Shown here in pieces: positions 43,513-51,957 of a stretch of 64,000 nucleotides of DNA. The notes under the pieces are model-generated. The model saw nothing but the letters and a program-made list of their open reading frames with translations. It was not told the DNA's origin and ran no database searches. This stretch comes from IMCC45349 sp047219225. GTDB lineage: Bacteria > Bacteroidota > Bacteroidia > Flavobacteriales > Flavobacteriaceae. Every line of letters begins with the position of its first letter. Within the stretch, counting starts at the first letter, position 1. The position numbers and the translations under genes are program-made. The stretch covers positions 2,728,001-2,792,000 of the forward strand of contig NZ_CP178208.1 in NCBI RefSeq assembly GCF_047219225.1. The letters are read 5' to 3'.

Positions 43513-46419
43513 TTGAATAACAAACTTGAGGCTTTAAAAAGTAGACTAAAAGGTGATTTACATTACAGTAATTTAGTTAAAGCGCTATATGCAACTGATG
43601 CTTCAGTATATAGAGAACTGCCACTTGCTGTAGCATTGCCAAAATCTACTAAGGATATAAAATTATTAATTGAGTTTGCTCAAGTAAACAAAGTATCTAT
43701 TATTCCAAGAGCTGCAGGTACTTCATTAGCAGGACAATGTGTTGGTAATGGTATTGTTGTAGATGTTTCTAAGTATTTAAACGAGGTTTTAGAAATTAAT
43801 ACGCAAGAGCAATGGGTTCGTGTACAACCTGGAGTTGTGAGAGATGAACTTAATGCTTTTTTAAAACCTTATGGCTTCTTCTTTGGACCTAATACATCAA
43901 CTGCAAATAGATGTAATATTGGAGGTATGGTAGGTAATAATTCTTGTGGTTCAACATCAATTGTTTATGGGGCTACGAGAGACCATGTTTTAGAATTAAA
44001 AACTGTTTTAAGTGATGGTTCAGAAGTTACTTTTGCAGATTTATTACCTGAAGATTTTCAAATAAAAAAGCAAAGTAACACACTTGAAGGAGCTATATAT
44101 AGGCATATAGCTAAAGAACTTTCTAATAAAGATGTAATAGAAAATGTAAAGAAACACTTCCCTAAAGTATCCATAACGAGAAGAAACACTGGTTATGCAG
44201 TTGATACTCTTTTAGCTACTGAAGTTTTTAGTGAATCACAAAAGCAATTTAACTTCTCAAAGTTATTAGCTGGTTCCGAAGGAACATTAGCATTTACAAC
44301 CGAAATTAAGTTAAACATTGTGCCATTGCCAAAACCAGTTGATGTTGTATTAAATGTGCACTTTAAATCTATTAACGATAGTTTAAAAGCAACAGTTATA
44401 GCAATGAAGCATCAGCCTACAGCTTGTGAGTTAATGGATAAAACAATTTTAGATTGTACTAAGGATAATATCTCTCAAGAAAAGAATAGATATTTTGTAG
44501 AAGGAGATCCAGAGGCTATCTTAATGATTGAGTTTAGAGAAGATTCATTAGAAGCTGCAGAAAAAAAAGCAAAAACTTTAATTAATGATTTAAAACATAA
44601 ACAACTAGGTTATGCTTTTCCAATAGTGTCAGGTGACAAAACAAATAATGTTTGGGAGCTTAGAAAAGCTGGTTTAGGATTGTTAGCAAATATACCAGGA
44701 GATAAAAAAGCAGTTGCTTGTATTGAAGATACAGCAGTAGATGTTGAAGATTTGCCTGAGTATATTGAAGAGTTTACAAACTTAATGAAGGGATTTAAAC
44801 AAAAAGCGGTCTATTATGCACATGCTGGAGCAGGAGAGTTGCATTTACGTCCAATATTAGATTTAAAGTCAAAAGAGGATGTAAAGCTTTTTAGAGATAT
44901 TAGTAAGGCATCAGCCGAATTGGTAAAAAAGTATAGAGGTTCTTTAAGTGGAGAGCATGGAGATGGTAGAGTGCGTGCAGAATTTATTCCTTTGGTTCTA
45001 GGAGACGATAATTATCAATTATTTAAGCGCATTAAGAAAACATGGGATGAAAATAATATTTTCAATCCAGGTAAAATTGTAGACGCTCAACCTATGGATC
45101 ATAATTTAAGGTATGAAGCTGATGTTGAAATTCCTGATATCAAAACTGTCTTTAACTTTTCCGAAAAAGGAGGCTTACTAAGAACTGTTGAGAAATGTAA
45201 TGGTTCTGGTGATTGTAGAAAGCTAAATTTTGCAGGAGGAACTATGTGTCCTAGTTATAGAGCCACTCTAAATGAAAAGGATACTACAAGAGGGAGAGCA
45301 AATGTGTTACGAGAGTTTTTAACTCAAAACACAAAAGAAAACCCTTTTAATCATCCAGAAATAAAAGAAGCTTTAGACTTGTGTTTATCATGTAAGGGAT
45401 GTAAGTCTGAATGTCCATCTAATGTCGATATGGCTACTTTAAAATCGGAGTTTCTTTATCAATACCATAAAAGTAACCCTGTATCATTACGTTCTAAATT
45501 AATAGCTAATAATGCTAGATTAAACCTTTTAGCTAGTAAGTTTCCTTTATTGCACAATACATTAATTAAGCAAAGTTGGTTTAAATCTGCTTTGGGTATA
45601 GCTAAACAAAGATCGTTGCCAGAGTTAAAATCTAAAACATTTAAACAATGGTTTAAATCACATAGACAAAAAGAAACCACAAACAAAGTGTATCTGTTTG
45701 TGGATGAATATACAAACTATTATGATGTTGAAATAGGCATCAAAGCAATTAAACTTTTAAACAGTTTAGGCTATTTTGTAAAAGTTGTAAACCATCAGGA
45801 AAGTGGTAGAGCTTTTATCTCTAAAGGCTTTTTAGATAAAGCAAAAGTTATTGCCTCAAAAAATGTAAATGAGTTTAAAGATTTGATTACCTCTAGTACA
45901 CCTTTAATAGGTATAGAACCATCAGCTATATTAAGTTTTAGAGATGAGTATCCAAATTTGGTAGATGAATCATTGGTAAGTAATGCTAACAAATTAAAGG
46001 ATAATGTGTTTTTGATTGAAGAATTCTTATCCAGAGAGATAGATAAAGGAAATATTAATCCAACTGTATTTTCTAATGATGCAACTAAAATTAAGTATCA
46101 TGGTCATTGTCATCAAAAAGCAATGTCAAGTCAAGAACATGTTGTTAAAATATTGAGTTTGCCTAAAAATTATTCTGTAGAGTTAATAAACTCTGGTTGC
46201 TGTGGAATGGCAGGATCGTTTGGGTATGAAGAAGAGCATTACCAATTAAGCAATACTATTGCAGAAATGAAATTATTGCCAGAAGTAAGAAATGCAAATA
46301 GCAGTACTATAATAGCTGCTTCTGGAACTAGTTGTAGACATCAAATTAAAGATGGTGCTAATAAAAAATCGGTGCATCCAATAGAAGTATTATATGATGC
46401 CTTAATAATTAAAGAATAA
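43513..46419 (+). CDS. FAD-binding and Fe-S oxidoreductase (D-2-hydroxyacid dehydrogenase type, YdiJ-like)
   Basis: A 968-residue flavoprotein starting at TTG (no better start is seen). Domains in order: FAD-binding PCMH fold (~35-260, IIPRAAGTSLAGQCVGNGIVVD, GGMVGNNSCGSTSIVYG), FAD-oxidase C-terminal domain (~270-530, GELHLRPILDL, SGEHGDGRVRAEFIP), a ferredoxin-like 4Fe-4S region (~555-645, CNGSGDCRK ... CLSCKGCKSECPSN) and CCG/heterodisulfide-reductase type domains (GHCHQKAMS, SGCCGMAGSFGYE). Proteins with this layout oxidise D-lactate, glycolate or D-2-hydroxyglutarate and feed electrons to the respiratory chain. The substrate here is not determined. Confidence 0.85.
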   Translation: MNNKLEALKSRLKGDLHYSNLVKALYATDASVYRELPLAVALPKSTKDIKLLIEFAQVNKVSIIPRAAGTSLAGQCVGNGIVVDVSKYLNEVLEINTQEQWVRVQPGVVRDELNAFLKPYGFFFGPNTSTANRCNIGGMVGNNSCGSTSIVYGATRDHVLELKTVLSDGSEVTFADLLPEDFQIKKQSNTLEGAIYRHIAKELSNKDVIENVKKHFPKVSITRRNTGYAVDTLLATEVFSESQKQFNFSKLLAGSEGTLAFTTEIKLNIVPLPKPVDVVLNVHFKSINDSLKATVIAMKHQPTACELMDKTILDCTKDNISQEKNRYFVEGDPEAILMIEFREDSLEAAEKKAKTLINDLKHKQLGYAFPIVSGDKTNNVWELRKAGLGLLANIPGDKKAVACIEDTAVDVEDLPEYIEEFTNLMKGFKQKAVYYAHAGAGELHLRPILDLKSKEDVKLFRDISKASAELVKKYRGSLSGEHGDGRVRAEFIPLVLGDDNYQLFKRIKKTWDENNIFNPGKIVDAQPMDHNLRYEADVEIPDIKTVFNFSEKGGLLRTVEKCNGSGDCRKLNFAGGTMCPSYRATLNEKDTTRGRANVLREFLTQNTKENPFNHPEIKEALDLCLSCKGCKSECPSNVDMATLKSEFLYQYHKSNPVSLRSKLIANNARLNLLASKFPLLHNTLIKQSWFKSALGIAKQRSLPELKSKTFKQWFKSHRQKETTNKVYLFVDEYTNYYDVEIGIKAIKLLNSLGYFVKVVNHQESGRAFISKGFLDKAKVIASKNVNEFKDLITSSTPLIGIEPSAILSFRDEYPNLVDESLVSNANKLKDNVFLIEEFLSREIDKGNINPTVFSNDATKIKYHGHCHQKAMSSQEHVVKILSLPKNYSVELINSGCCGMAGSFGYEEEHYQLSNTIAEMKLLPEVRNANSSTIIAASGTSCRHQIKDGANKKSVHPIEVLYDALIIKE

Positions 46420-46477
46420 GTAAGTGGCATATTAATTAATTGTAATACCTTGCAGAATATGTTCAAACCTAATTAAA

Positions 46478-47110
46478 ATGGTAGAAGATTTAAGACAAAA
46501 TTTCGCGTATTTATTTGAAGAAGATTTGCTTCAAGAAATTGATAAAATTGGAGTTTATAAAGAAGTTCCAGAAGGTTTTAAGCTAATGGATATTGGCGAT
46601 TATATTAAAGCAATGCCATTGTTGTTAAGTGGAGCTGTAAAAGTATTACGTGAAGACGACAAAGGAGACGATTTAGTATTGTATTTTATTGAAAGAGGAG
46701 ATACTTGTGCTATGACAATAACTTGTTGTATGGGACAAGCAAAAAGCGAAATTAGAGCTGTTGCTGAAACAGATACTAAATTAATTATGATTCCTGTTGA
46801 AAAAATGGGAGAGTGGATGCATAAGTATAAGAGTTGGCAAAATTTTATACTTCAAAGTTATAATGAACGTATGAAAGAGTTATTAGAAGCAATAGATACT
46901 ATCGCTTTTTTAAAAATGGATGAACGTCTTTTAAAATATTTAAGAGATAAAGCAATGGTTAATCATGATGATATGATTACTGTCACACACCAAGATATTG
47001 CACAAGATTTACACACCTCTAGAGTTGTAATTTCTAGGTTATTAAAAAAGTTAGAAAATTCGGGTAAAATTGAATTGCACCGAAACAAGATCAAGTTAAT
47101 TGATTTATAA
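46478..47110 (+). CDS. Crp/Fnr-family regulator of the NO-respiration genes
   Basis: A 210-residue regulator with a cyclic-nucleotide-like beta-barrel (~1-125), a dimerisation helix and a winged helix-turn-helix (~150-205, THQDIAQDLHTSRVVISRLLKKLENSGKI). It lacks the N-terminal cysteine cluster of Fnr but has three cysteines in the barrel (C77, C83, C84 in DTCAMTITCCMG), which could bind a cofactor or sense redox or NO. Five promoters downstream carry an inverted repeat GTRAC-N4-RTYAY at one fixed distance from the -7 element; this protein is the natural candidate to bind them. Family knowledge: Crp/Fnr members such as NnrR, Dnr and HcpR activate nitric-oxide reductase genes. Confidence 0.85.
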   Translation: MVEDLRQNFAYLFEEDLLQEIDKIGVYKEVPEGFKLMDIGDYIKAMPLLLSGAVKVLREDDKGDDLVLYFIERGDTCAMTITCCMGQAKSEIRAVAETDTKLIMIPVEKMGEWMHKYKSWQNFILQSYNERMKELLEAIDTIAFLKMDERLLKYLRDKAMVNHDDMITVTHQDIAQDLHTSRVVISRLLKKLENSGKIELHRNKIKLIDL

Positions 47111-47115
47111 TATAT

Positions 47116-47159
47116 GTAACAGTCGTTACTGTTTATTTAATAAAACTAGATTAGTTTTG
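47116..47159 (+). promoter_or_regulatory. Crp/Fnr-type promoter of tauE gene
   Basis: A perfect inverted repeat GTAAC-AGTC-GTTAC (47116-47129) is centred 29.5 bp before TAGTTTTG (47152-47159), the -7 element. The box would be centred near -42, a class II activator position. Confidence 0.75.
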
Positions 47160-47176
47160 ACCTCTAAAATATTTTA

Positions 47177-47974
47177 ATGGAAATAGCAGAAGTATTTGGT
47201 TACATTGGAGCACTAATAATTGGCTTAGTATTAGGGCTAATTGGAGGAGGGGGTTCAATACTTGGAGTACCAGTATTAGTGTATTTATTTTCTTTTAATC
47301 CAATAACTGCTACTGCATATTCTTTATTTATAGTTGGGTTTTCAGCAACTGTTGGTGCTGTTAAGAACTTTCAAAAAAAACTAATAGATTTTAAAATAGC
47401 TGCTGTATTTGCAATACCAGCATTTTCTATGGTTTATATCACTAGAAAATTCATTTTACCAATAATTCCTGAACAGTTATTTAGTATTAGCAGTTTTGTT
47501 ATGACTAAAGACTTATTAATAATGTTATTGTTTGCTATAATGATGCTATTGGCTGCAATGACAATGTTATCTAATTCAAAGAACAATGTAGATAGCTCTA
47601 ATAAGCAAAGACTAAGTCCAATTTTAATTATAAACCAAGCCATTGTAATAGGTTTTTTTACTGGATTAGTTGGAGCAGGTGGTGGGTTTGTCATTATTCC
47701 TGCATTGATTATTTTGGGTAATCTACCAATGAAAAGAGCCATTGGTACTTCTCTTCTAATAATTGCTGTCAACTCTTTAATTGGATTTTTAGGGAGTATG
47801 GATAGTGTTCAAGTAGATTGGTTGTTCTTGAGTAAATTTACTTTCGTGTCTATAATAGGTATCTTTTTAGGCAATTATATGTCAAATTTTATTGAAGGGA
47901 AAAAACTAAAAAAATCATTCGGATGGTTTGTTTTAGTAATGGGAGTTTATATAATTTTTAAGGAACTGTTTTAA
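47177..47974 (+). CDS. TauE/SafE family membrane exporter
   Basis: A 265-residue inner-membrane protein with about eight helices. The TauE duplication is visible: IGALIIGLVLGLIGGGGSILGVPVLVYL near the N terminus and VIGFFTGLVGAGGGFVIIPALIIL in the second half, both with the Gly-rich family motif. Members export sulfite, sulfoacetate or related sulfur compounds. Its promoter carries the Crp/Fnr-type box, so it appears to be induced with the NO reductase genes; why a sulfur exporter should be part of that regulon is unclear. Confidence 0.85.
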   Translation: MEIAEVFGYIGALIIGLVLGLIGGGGSILGVPVLVYLFSFNPITATAYSLFIVGFSATVGAVKNFQKKLIDFKIAAVFAIPAFSMVYITRKFILPIIPEQLFSISSFVMTKDLLIMLLFAIMMLLAAMTMLSNSKNNVDSSNKQRLSPILIINQAIVIGFFTGLVGAGGGFVIIPALIILGNLPMKRAIGTSLLIIAVNSLIGFLGSMDSVQVDWLFLSKFTFVSIIGIFLGNYMSNFIEGKKLKKSFGWFVLVMGVYIIFKELF

Positions 47975-47987
47975 TCTTCTTAGCAGT

Positions 47988-48031
47988 GTAACATTAGTTA
48001 CTAAAACACTAAAAATTCATACTTATTTTTG
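47988..48031 (+). promoter_or_regulatory. Crp/Fnr-type promoter of candidate RNA / cytochrome c gene
   Basis: A perfect inverted repeat GTAAC-ATTA-GTTAC (47988-48001) is centred 29.5 bp before TATTTTTG (48024-48031). The start site would be near 48037. Confidence 0.75.
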
Positions 48032-48036
48032 AGGTG

Positions 48037-48266
48037 TAAACAAGTAAATTTTTAGGGGTATTGTAAAATTTTCAAAAACTTGTTTTTACATAATTTATTT
48101 AATTGACATTATAATTTAGGTATTCATAATTTGTTGATGTTACAGTTGTTATAGCACTGTATAGTTTATGCATACCTTCAACCTTAATTTAGTTAGTTGT
48201 CCAATTAATTATTAGTTAGGATTATAGGTTGAAACTTAAGGGCAGTGTGGTTAGCTGCCCTTTTTT
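48037..48266 (+). ncRNA. Candidate small RNA or attenuated leader (about 230 nt)
   Basis: Between a complete Crp/Fnr-type promoter (47988-48031) and a strong intrinsic terminator (48238-48266) there is no open frame of note. A transcript starting near 48037 would end at the terminator, 20 bp before the cytochrome gene. It is either a separate small RNA or a 5' leader controlled by attenuation. Confidence 0.5.
48238..48266 (+). terminator. Intrinsic terminator upstream of cytochrome c gene
   Basis: Stem AAGGGCAG/CTGCCCTT with a 9-nt loop followed by a T run. It lies more than 260 bp after the previous stop codon, so it does not belong to tauE. Confidence 0.8.
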
Positions 48267-48285
48267 GATTTAACAATATTCACTC

Positions 48286-49296
48286 ATGAAAAATATTATA
48301 TTATTTATATCGCTATCTATATTACTTTTTAGTTGTAATAAGCAAACTGACAAGAACTATATCAATTCAAATAAATTAATAGAGGGTAATCAAACAGAAG
48401 AACATCCAGGAAAGCAGTTAATGGATAATTATTGTAGTGTTTGTCATAGCAATGCTTCGAGTCATGAAGATAGAGTAGCACCACCAATGATTGCTGTAAA
48501 AAAGCATTATATCAACGAAAACATAACTAAAGAGGAGTTTATCTCATCATTAAGAGATTGGGTTAATAAACCTACAGAAGAAAATTCAAAAATGCCTGGA
48601 GCAATCAGAAAATTTGGAATTATGCCTTACGCACCTTACCCTGATGATGCCATTACTAAGATTGCTGAATATATCTATGATTATGAAATAGAGCAACCAG
48701 AATGGTTTGACTCGCATTTTAAAAAAGGCCATGGCAAAGGAAAAGGCATGGGTAAATCTAAAATAGGAAAGGAAGCAAGTAATCAAGAATTTTTTGACAC
48801 CACAGATAAAAGCTTTGCTGAAATAGGCAAGTATTATGCTTTGCAAACTAAAAAAGAACTAGGTAAAAACCTTATGAGAACTATTCAAAGAAAAGGAACC
48901 ATTGAAGCTTTGAGTTATTGTAATGAAAGAGCTTATCCAATAACCGATAGTATGTCAAACCTATTTAACGCTACTATTAAAAGAGTTTCTGATAAACCTA
49001 GAAACTCCAACAATGCAGCAAATAAAATTGAACTTGAATACATACAGAAATATAAAAATGATTTAAAAAATAAAAAGGAGCTTAAACCAGTAATTGTCGA
49101 AAACAATGATGTTGTAAACTTTTATTATCCTATAACGACAAATTCAATGTGTTTACAATGTCATGGAAAATTAAATGTAGATGTGAAAATAAACACCTTT
49201 CAAAAAATTAAAACTTTATATCCTAAGGATAAAGCAATGAATTACCAAGTTAATAATGTGAGAGGAATTTGGAGTATAGTATTTAAAAAAGATTAG
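48286..49296 (+). CDS. Lipoprotein c-type cytochrome fused to DUF3365 (Tll0287-like) domain
   Basis: A 336-residue predicted lipoprotein (signal to LLFSCNKQ, Cys ~17). The first haem site is CSVCH (~50-54) in a class I cytochrome c domain (to ~150, axial Met probably in FGIMPYAPYP). A Gly/Lys-rich linker (KKGHGKGKGMGKSK) leads to a DUF3365 domain (~160-336) with a second haem site CLQCH (~297-301). DUF3365 domains act as haem-based sensors or redox proteins in the periplasm. It is followed directly by a thioredoxin gene. Probable role: electron carrier or sensor in the NO-respiration cluster; the exact partner is not shown. Confidence 0.8.
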   Translation: MKNIILFISLSILLFSCNKQTDKNYINSNKLIEGNQTEEHPGKQLMDNYCSVCHSNASSHEDRVAPPMIAVKKHYINENITKEEFISSLRDWVNKPTEENSKMPGAIRKFGIMPYAPYPDDAITKIAEYIYDYEIEQPEWFDSHFKKGHGKGKGMGKSKIGKEASNQEFFDTTDKSFAEIGKYYALQTKKELGKNLMRTIQRKGTIEALSYCNERAYPITDSMSNLFNATIKRVSDKPRNSNNAANKIELEYIQKYKNDLKNKKELKPVIVENNDVVNFYYPITTNSMCLQCHGKLNVDVKINTFQKIKTLYPKDKAMNYQVNNVRGIWSIVFKKD

Positions 49297-49297
49297 T

Positions 49298-49591
49298 ATG
49301 AGTACATTTCAAGAAATAATAAACAAACCAATACCTGTTTTAATTGATTTTTATGCAGATTGGTGTGGGCCATGTAAAACCATGATGCCAATTCTAGATG
49401 CCTTAAAAGATGTTTTAAAAAATGAAGTGTCAATAATTAAAATTAATGTTGATAAAAATCAATCATTAGCTGCTAAATATAATGTTAGAGGCGTTCCAAC
49501 TTTAATGCTGTATAAAGAAGGAAAGCAAGTATGGCGACAATCTGGAGTAGTCTCTAAAGAAGATTTAATTAAAATAATAAAAAGTACTTAG
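49298..49591 (+). CDS. trxA: Thioredoxin
   Basis: A 97-residue cytoplasmic thioredoxin with active site WCGPCK (~22-27), cis-Pro region RGVPTLMLYKEG and no signal peptide. It starts 1 bp after the cytochrome stop. It reduces disulfides; within a nitrosative-stress cluster, denitrosylation or repair of oxidised thiols is a reasonable role. Confidence 0.9.
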   Translation: MSTFQEIINKPIPVLIDFYADWCGPCKTMMPILDALKDVLKNEVSIIKINVDKNQSLAAKYNVRGVPTLMLYKEGKQVWRQSGVVSKEDLIKIIKST

Positions 49592-49594
49592 TAT

Positions 49595-49638
49595 GTAACA
49601 TATGTAGCACAATGTTATATACTATCTGTTTAAATTTG
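49595..49638 (+). promoter_or_regulatory. Crp/Fnr-type promoter of short RNA
   Basis: GTAAC-ATAT-GTAGC (49595-49608; one mismatch from a perfect inverted repeat) is centred 29.5 bp before TAAATTTG (49631-49638). Confidence 0.65.
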
Positions 49639-49644
49639 AATAAT

Positions 49645-49740
49645 AATTCATGCACAACAATATATGTGCAAGTATGTTAGATTTAATTACATTAATTGGT
49701 TATAAAAAGGTACTTGTTTTTTGATAAGTACCTTTTTGTT
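49645..49740 (+). ncRNA. Candidate Crp/Fnr-regulated small RNA (about 95 nt)
   Basis: The Crp/Fnr-type promoter at 49595-49638 predicts a start near 49644. A strong terminator hairpin, AAAAAGGTACTT (49704-49715) with AAGTACCTTTTT (49726-49737) and trailing T, ends it about 95 nt later. No frame in it looks coding. The next gene has a promoter of its own, so this unit is independent. Confidence 0.55.
49704..49740 (+). terminator. Intrinsic terminator of candidate small RNA
   Basis: A 12-bp perfect stem with a 10-nt loop, A-rich left and T-rich right sides; it could act on both strands. Confidence 0.85.
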
Positions 49741-49745
49741 TTTTA

Positions 49746-49789
49746 GTGACAAATATCATTTTAATGTCATTTAATTGTATCTACTTTTG
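49746..49789 (+). promoter_or_regulatory. Crp/Fnr-type promoter of small membrane-protein gene
   Basis: GTGAC-AAAT-ATCAT (49746-49759) is centred 29.5 bp before TACTTTTG (49782-49789). Confidence 0.7.
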
Positions 49790-49812
49790 TATAAAATTAA
49801 AATTTAAAAATT

Positions 49813-49956
49813 ATGATTAGCGAAAATATAGCACTATATAATTGGAGTAATGGTGTAATAATGATGATAGTATTTGGTTTGGCATGTGTGGCATTAATAG
49901 TGGCATTACTTATTTTTATGAGTGGAGGAAAAAAAGAAGAAACTAAAGAAGAATAG
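49813..49956 (+). CDS. 47-residue single-span membrane protein
   Basis: An ATG frame of 47 codons: a short polar start (MISENIALYNWSNG), one membrane helix (VIMMIVFGLACVALIVALLIFM) and a Lys/Glu-rich tail (SGGKKEETKEE). It is too short for routine calling, but the gene has its own Crp/Fnr-type promoter with a perfect -7 element and lies between the small RNA and norC. Size and topology resemble small accessory subunits of haem-copper oxidases such as CcoQ. I infer an assembly or stability factor for the NorCB complex; the family is not recognised. Confidence 0.7.
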   Translation: MISENIALYNWSNGVIMMIVFGLACVALIVALLIFMSGGKKEETKEE

Positions 49957-50022
49957 CTTTTAATTAATAGTAAAACCTAAAGAAAACTAATCTCTCTTTT
50001 TATTAAGAGTATTTTTTATTAA

Positions 50023-50066
50023 CTGACATTTATCATCTTTTAATAAACTTTACTCTTTTATTTTTG
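50023..50066 (+). promoter_or_regulatory. Crp/Fnr-type promoter of norCB
   Basis: CTGAC-ATTT-ATCAT (50023-50036) is centred 29.5 bp before TATTTTTG (50059-50066); the norC ATG follows with a leader of about 55 nt. Confidence 0.75.
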
Positions 50067-50126
50067 TTAAAAATATAAAAAAGACAAAAATGTCTTTTTT
50101 ATAAAAATAACTAAAACCAATTAAAT

Positions 50127-50594
50127 ATGTTATCAAAAAAACAGGCAAGAGCTTTCTTTTTGGGAGGGACGTTAGTTACGTTTCTAGTTTTTATTGGGTT
50201 GACTATTTATTCTTTATCAGGACCACAAGATCAATCTAATGAGGAAAATATCACAGAAGCTGTGGTAAGAGGAAAGTTAATTTGGGAAGAGAACAATTGT
50301 ATGGGTTGTCATACAATATTAGGAGAAGGAGCATACTACGCTCCTGAGTTAACTAAGGTAGTAGATAGATTAAACCTTAAGTATGATGGACAAGGAGAAG
50401 AAGTCATTAAAAGTATTTTAATGTCTGAAGTACCTTGGCAACCTAACGGTAGAAAAATGGTCGCTTACAAAATGACAGAAAAAGAAGCTGAGGATATGGT
50501 GGCATTTTTTAAATGGATAGGAGAAATTGACTTAAACGGTTTCGATCGTATAGTATCGCCAATAGCTAAGCAAAGATTAAACAACCAAAACTAA
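50127..50594 (+). CDS. norC: Nitric oxide reductase subunit C (cytochrome c)
   Basis: A 155-residue membrane-anchored cytochrome c. One N-terminal helix (~10-32, FFLGGTLVTFLVFIGLTIYSL), then the haem site CMGCH (~58-62) followed by TILGEGAYYAPELTKV, the NorC hallmark; the axial Met probably lies in GRKMVAYKM. It transfers electrons to NorB for the reduction 2 NO to N2O. It is 5 bp before norB. Length agrees with NorC of cNOR enzymes. Confidence 0.93.
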   Translation: MLSKKQARAFFLGGTLVTFLVFIGLTIYSLSGPQDQSNEENITEAVVRGKLIWEENNCMGCHTILGEGAYYAPELTKVVDRLNLKYDGQGEEVIKSILMSEVPWQPNGRKMVAYKMTEKEAEDMVAFFKWIGEIDLNGFDRIVSPIAKQRLNNQN

Positions 50595-50599
50595 AGACC

Positions 50600-51934
50600 A
50601 TGAAATATAAATCACAAAAAGTAGCCTATTGGTTTTTCGCTTTATCTATGCTATTACTAGTATTACAACTAGTGTATGGTTTTATTATGGGATTTGCCAG
50701 AATAGGTTTTGATAATTTACATGAAATTATTCCATTTAATACAGCTAGAGCTGTACATACCAATTTATTGGTGGTATGGTTGTTATCTGGTTTTATGGGA
50801 GCTGCATATTATATCATTCCAGAAGAAGCACAAAGAGAATTAGTAAGTGTAAAACTTGCTTATGTTCAGTTAATCAGTTTAGCTGTTGTAGGTGTAATAG
50901 CTATAGTTGGATATCACTTTAATTATTGGGAAGGACGTAAATTTTTAGAAATACCAAGACCCTTAGATTTTTTAGTTGTAATAAATGTACTTCTATTCTT
51001 AGGACTTATTCTTGTTACTTTATTTAAGGGCAAACGAAAAACTACGACTGCATTAGTACTATCAATGGGACTTTTATTTGCAGCATTATTATACTTACCA
51101 GGAATGTTACCTTTTGATAGCCAAGTTTTAGATTCATTTTTTAGATGGTGGGTTGTACACTTATGGGTTGAAGGTGTTTGGGAGTTAATTATGGGAGGTA
51201 TTTTATCGTTTTTATTAATTAAACTTACAGGAGTTGATAGAGAGGTTATTGAAAAATGGTTATATGTAATTGTAGGATTAACATTCTTATCTGGAGTATT
51301 AGGTACAGGACACCATTATTATTACATAGGTGTAAATAAAATTTGGTTAATCGTAGGTGGAATATTTTCTGCTCTTGAACCATTAGCATTCTTAGCAATG
51401 GCATTATTTGCAGTAAATATGTATCGAAAAGGCGAAAAGAAACATCCTAATAAATTAGCATTGTACTGGACATTAGGAGCAGCAATAGTTTCATTTGTGG
51501 GAGCAGGATTATTAGGATTTGCTCATACACTACCACAAACAAACCTTTATACACATGGTACTTTAGTAACTGCAATGCATGGTCATTTAGCATTTTGGGG
51601 AGCTTATGGTATGATTGTTCTAGCAATTATTAGTTATGCTTTACCTAACATTACTGGAAGAAAATTATATCAAAGTTCTCGAGGAAGAGCTGCTTATTGG
51701 CTATCTAATATTGGAATGATAGGTATGACAGTTGCTTTTGGTGTAGCTGGTGTAGCACAAGTATATCTTGAAAGAAAATTTGGTATGGACTTCATGGAAG
51801 TACAAAATGAAATAAGCGTCCACTTTGTAGTGCTTATTCTATGTGCTACAATGTTTACTACAGGAATAGTATTATATATAATAGATTTCTATAAACATGG
51901 TAAACCTAATGATGAAGCACTTATAGTTGAATAA
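50600..51934 (+). CDS. norB: Nitric oxide reductase subunit B (cNOR large subunit)
   Basis: A 444-residue inner-membrane haem-copper oxidase-like subunit with about 12 helices. Haem and FeB ligands are visible: ARAVHTNLLVVWLLSGFMG (haem b), HLWVEGVWELI (first FeB His and the nearby Glu characteristic of NorB), GTGHHYYYIG (two FeB His) and AMHGHLAFWGAYG (haem b/b3). The absence of the long N-terminal extension of qNOR and the adjacent norC show it is a cytochrome c-dependent enzyme. It respires or detoxifies NO. Confidence 0.95.
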   Translation: MKYKSQKVAYWFFALSMLLLVLQLVYGFIMGFARIGFDNLHEIIPFNTARAVHTNLLVVWLLSGFMGAAYYIIPEEAQRELVSVKLAYVQLISLAVVGVIAIVGYHFNYWEGRKFLEIPRPLDFLVVINVLLFLGLILVTLFKGKRKTTTALVLSMGLLFAALLYLPGMLPFDSQVLDSFFRWWVVHLWVEGVWELIMGGILSFLLIKLTGVDREVIEKWLYVIVGLTFLSGVLGTGHHYYYIGVNKIWLIVGGIFSALEPLAFLAMALFAVNMYRKGEKKHPNKLALYWTLGAAIVSFVGAGLLGFAHTLPQTNLYTHGTLVTAMHGHLAFWGAYGMIVLAIISYALPNITGRKLYQSSRGRAAYWLSNIGMIGMTVAFGVAGVAQVYLERKFGMDFMEVQNEISVHFVVLILCATMFTTGIVLYIIDFYKHGKPNDEALIVE

Positions 51935-51957
51935 ATAAGTTGAAAATTTAGAATAAA

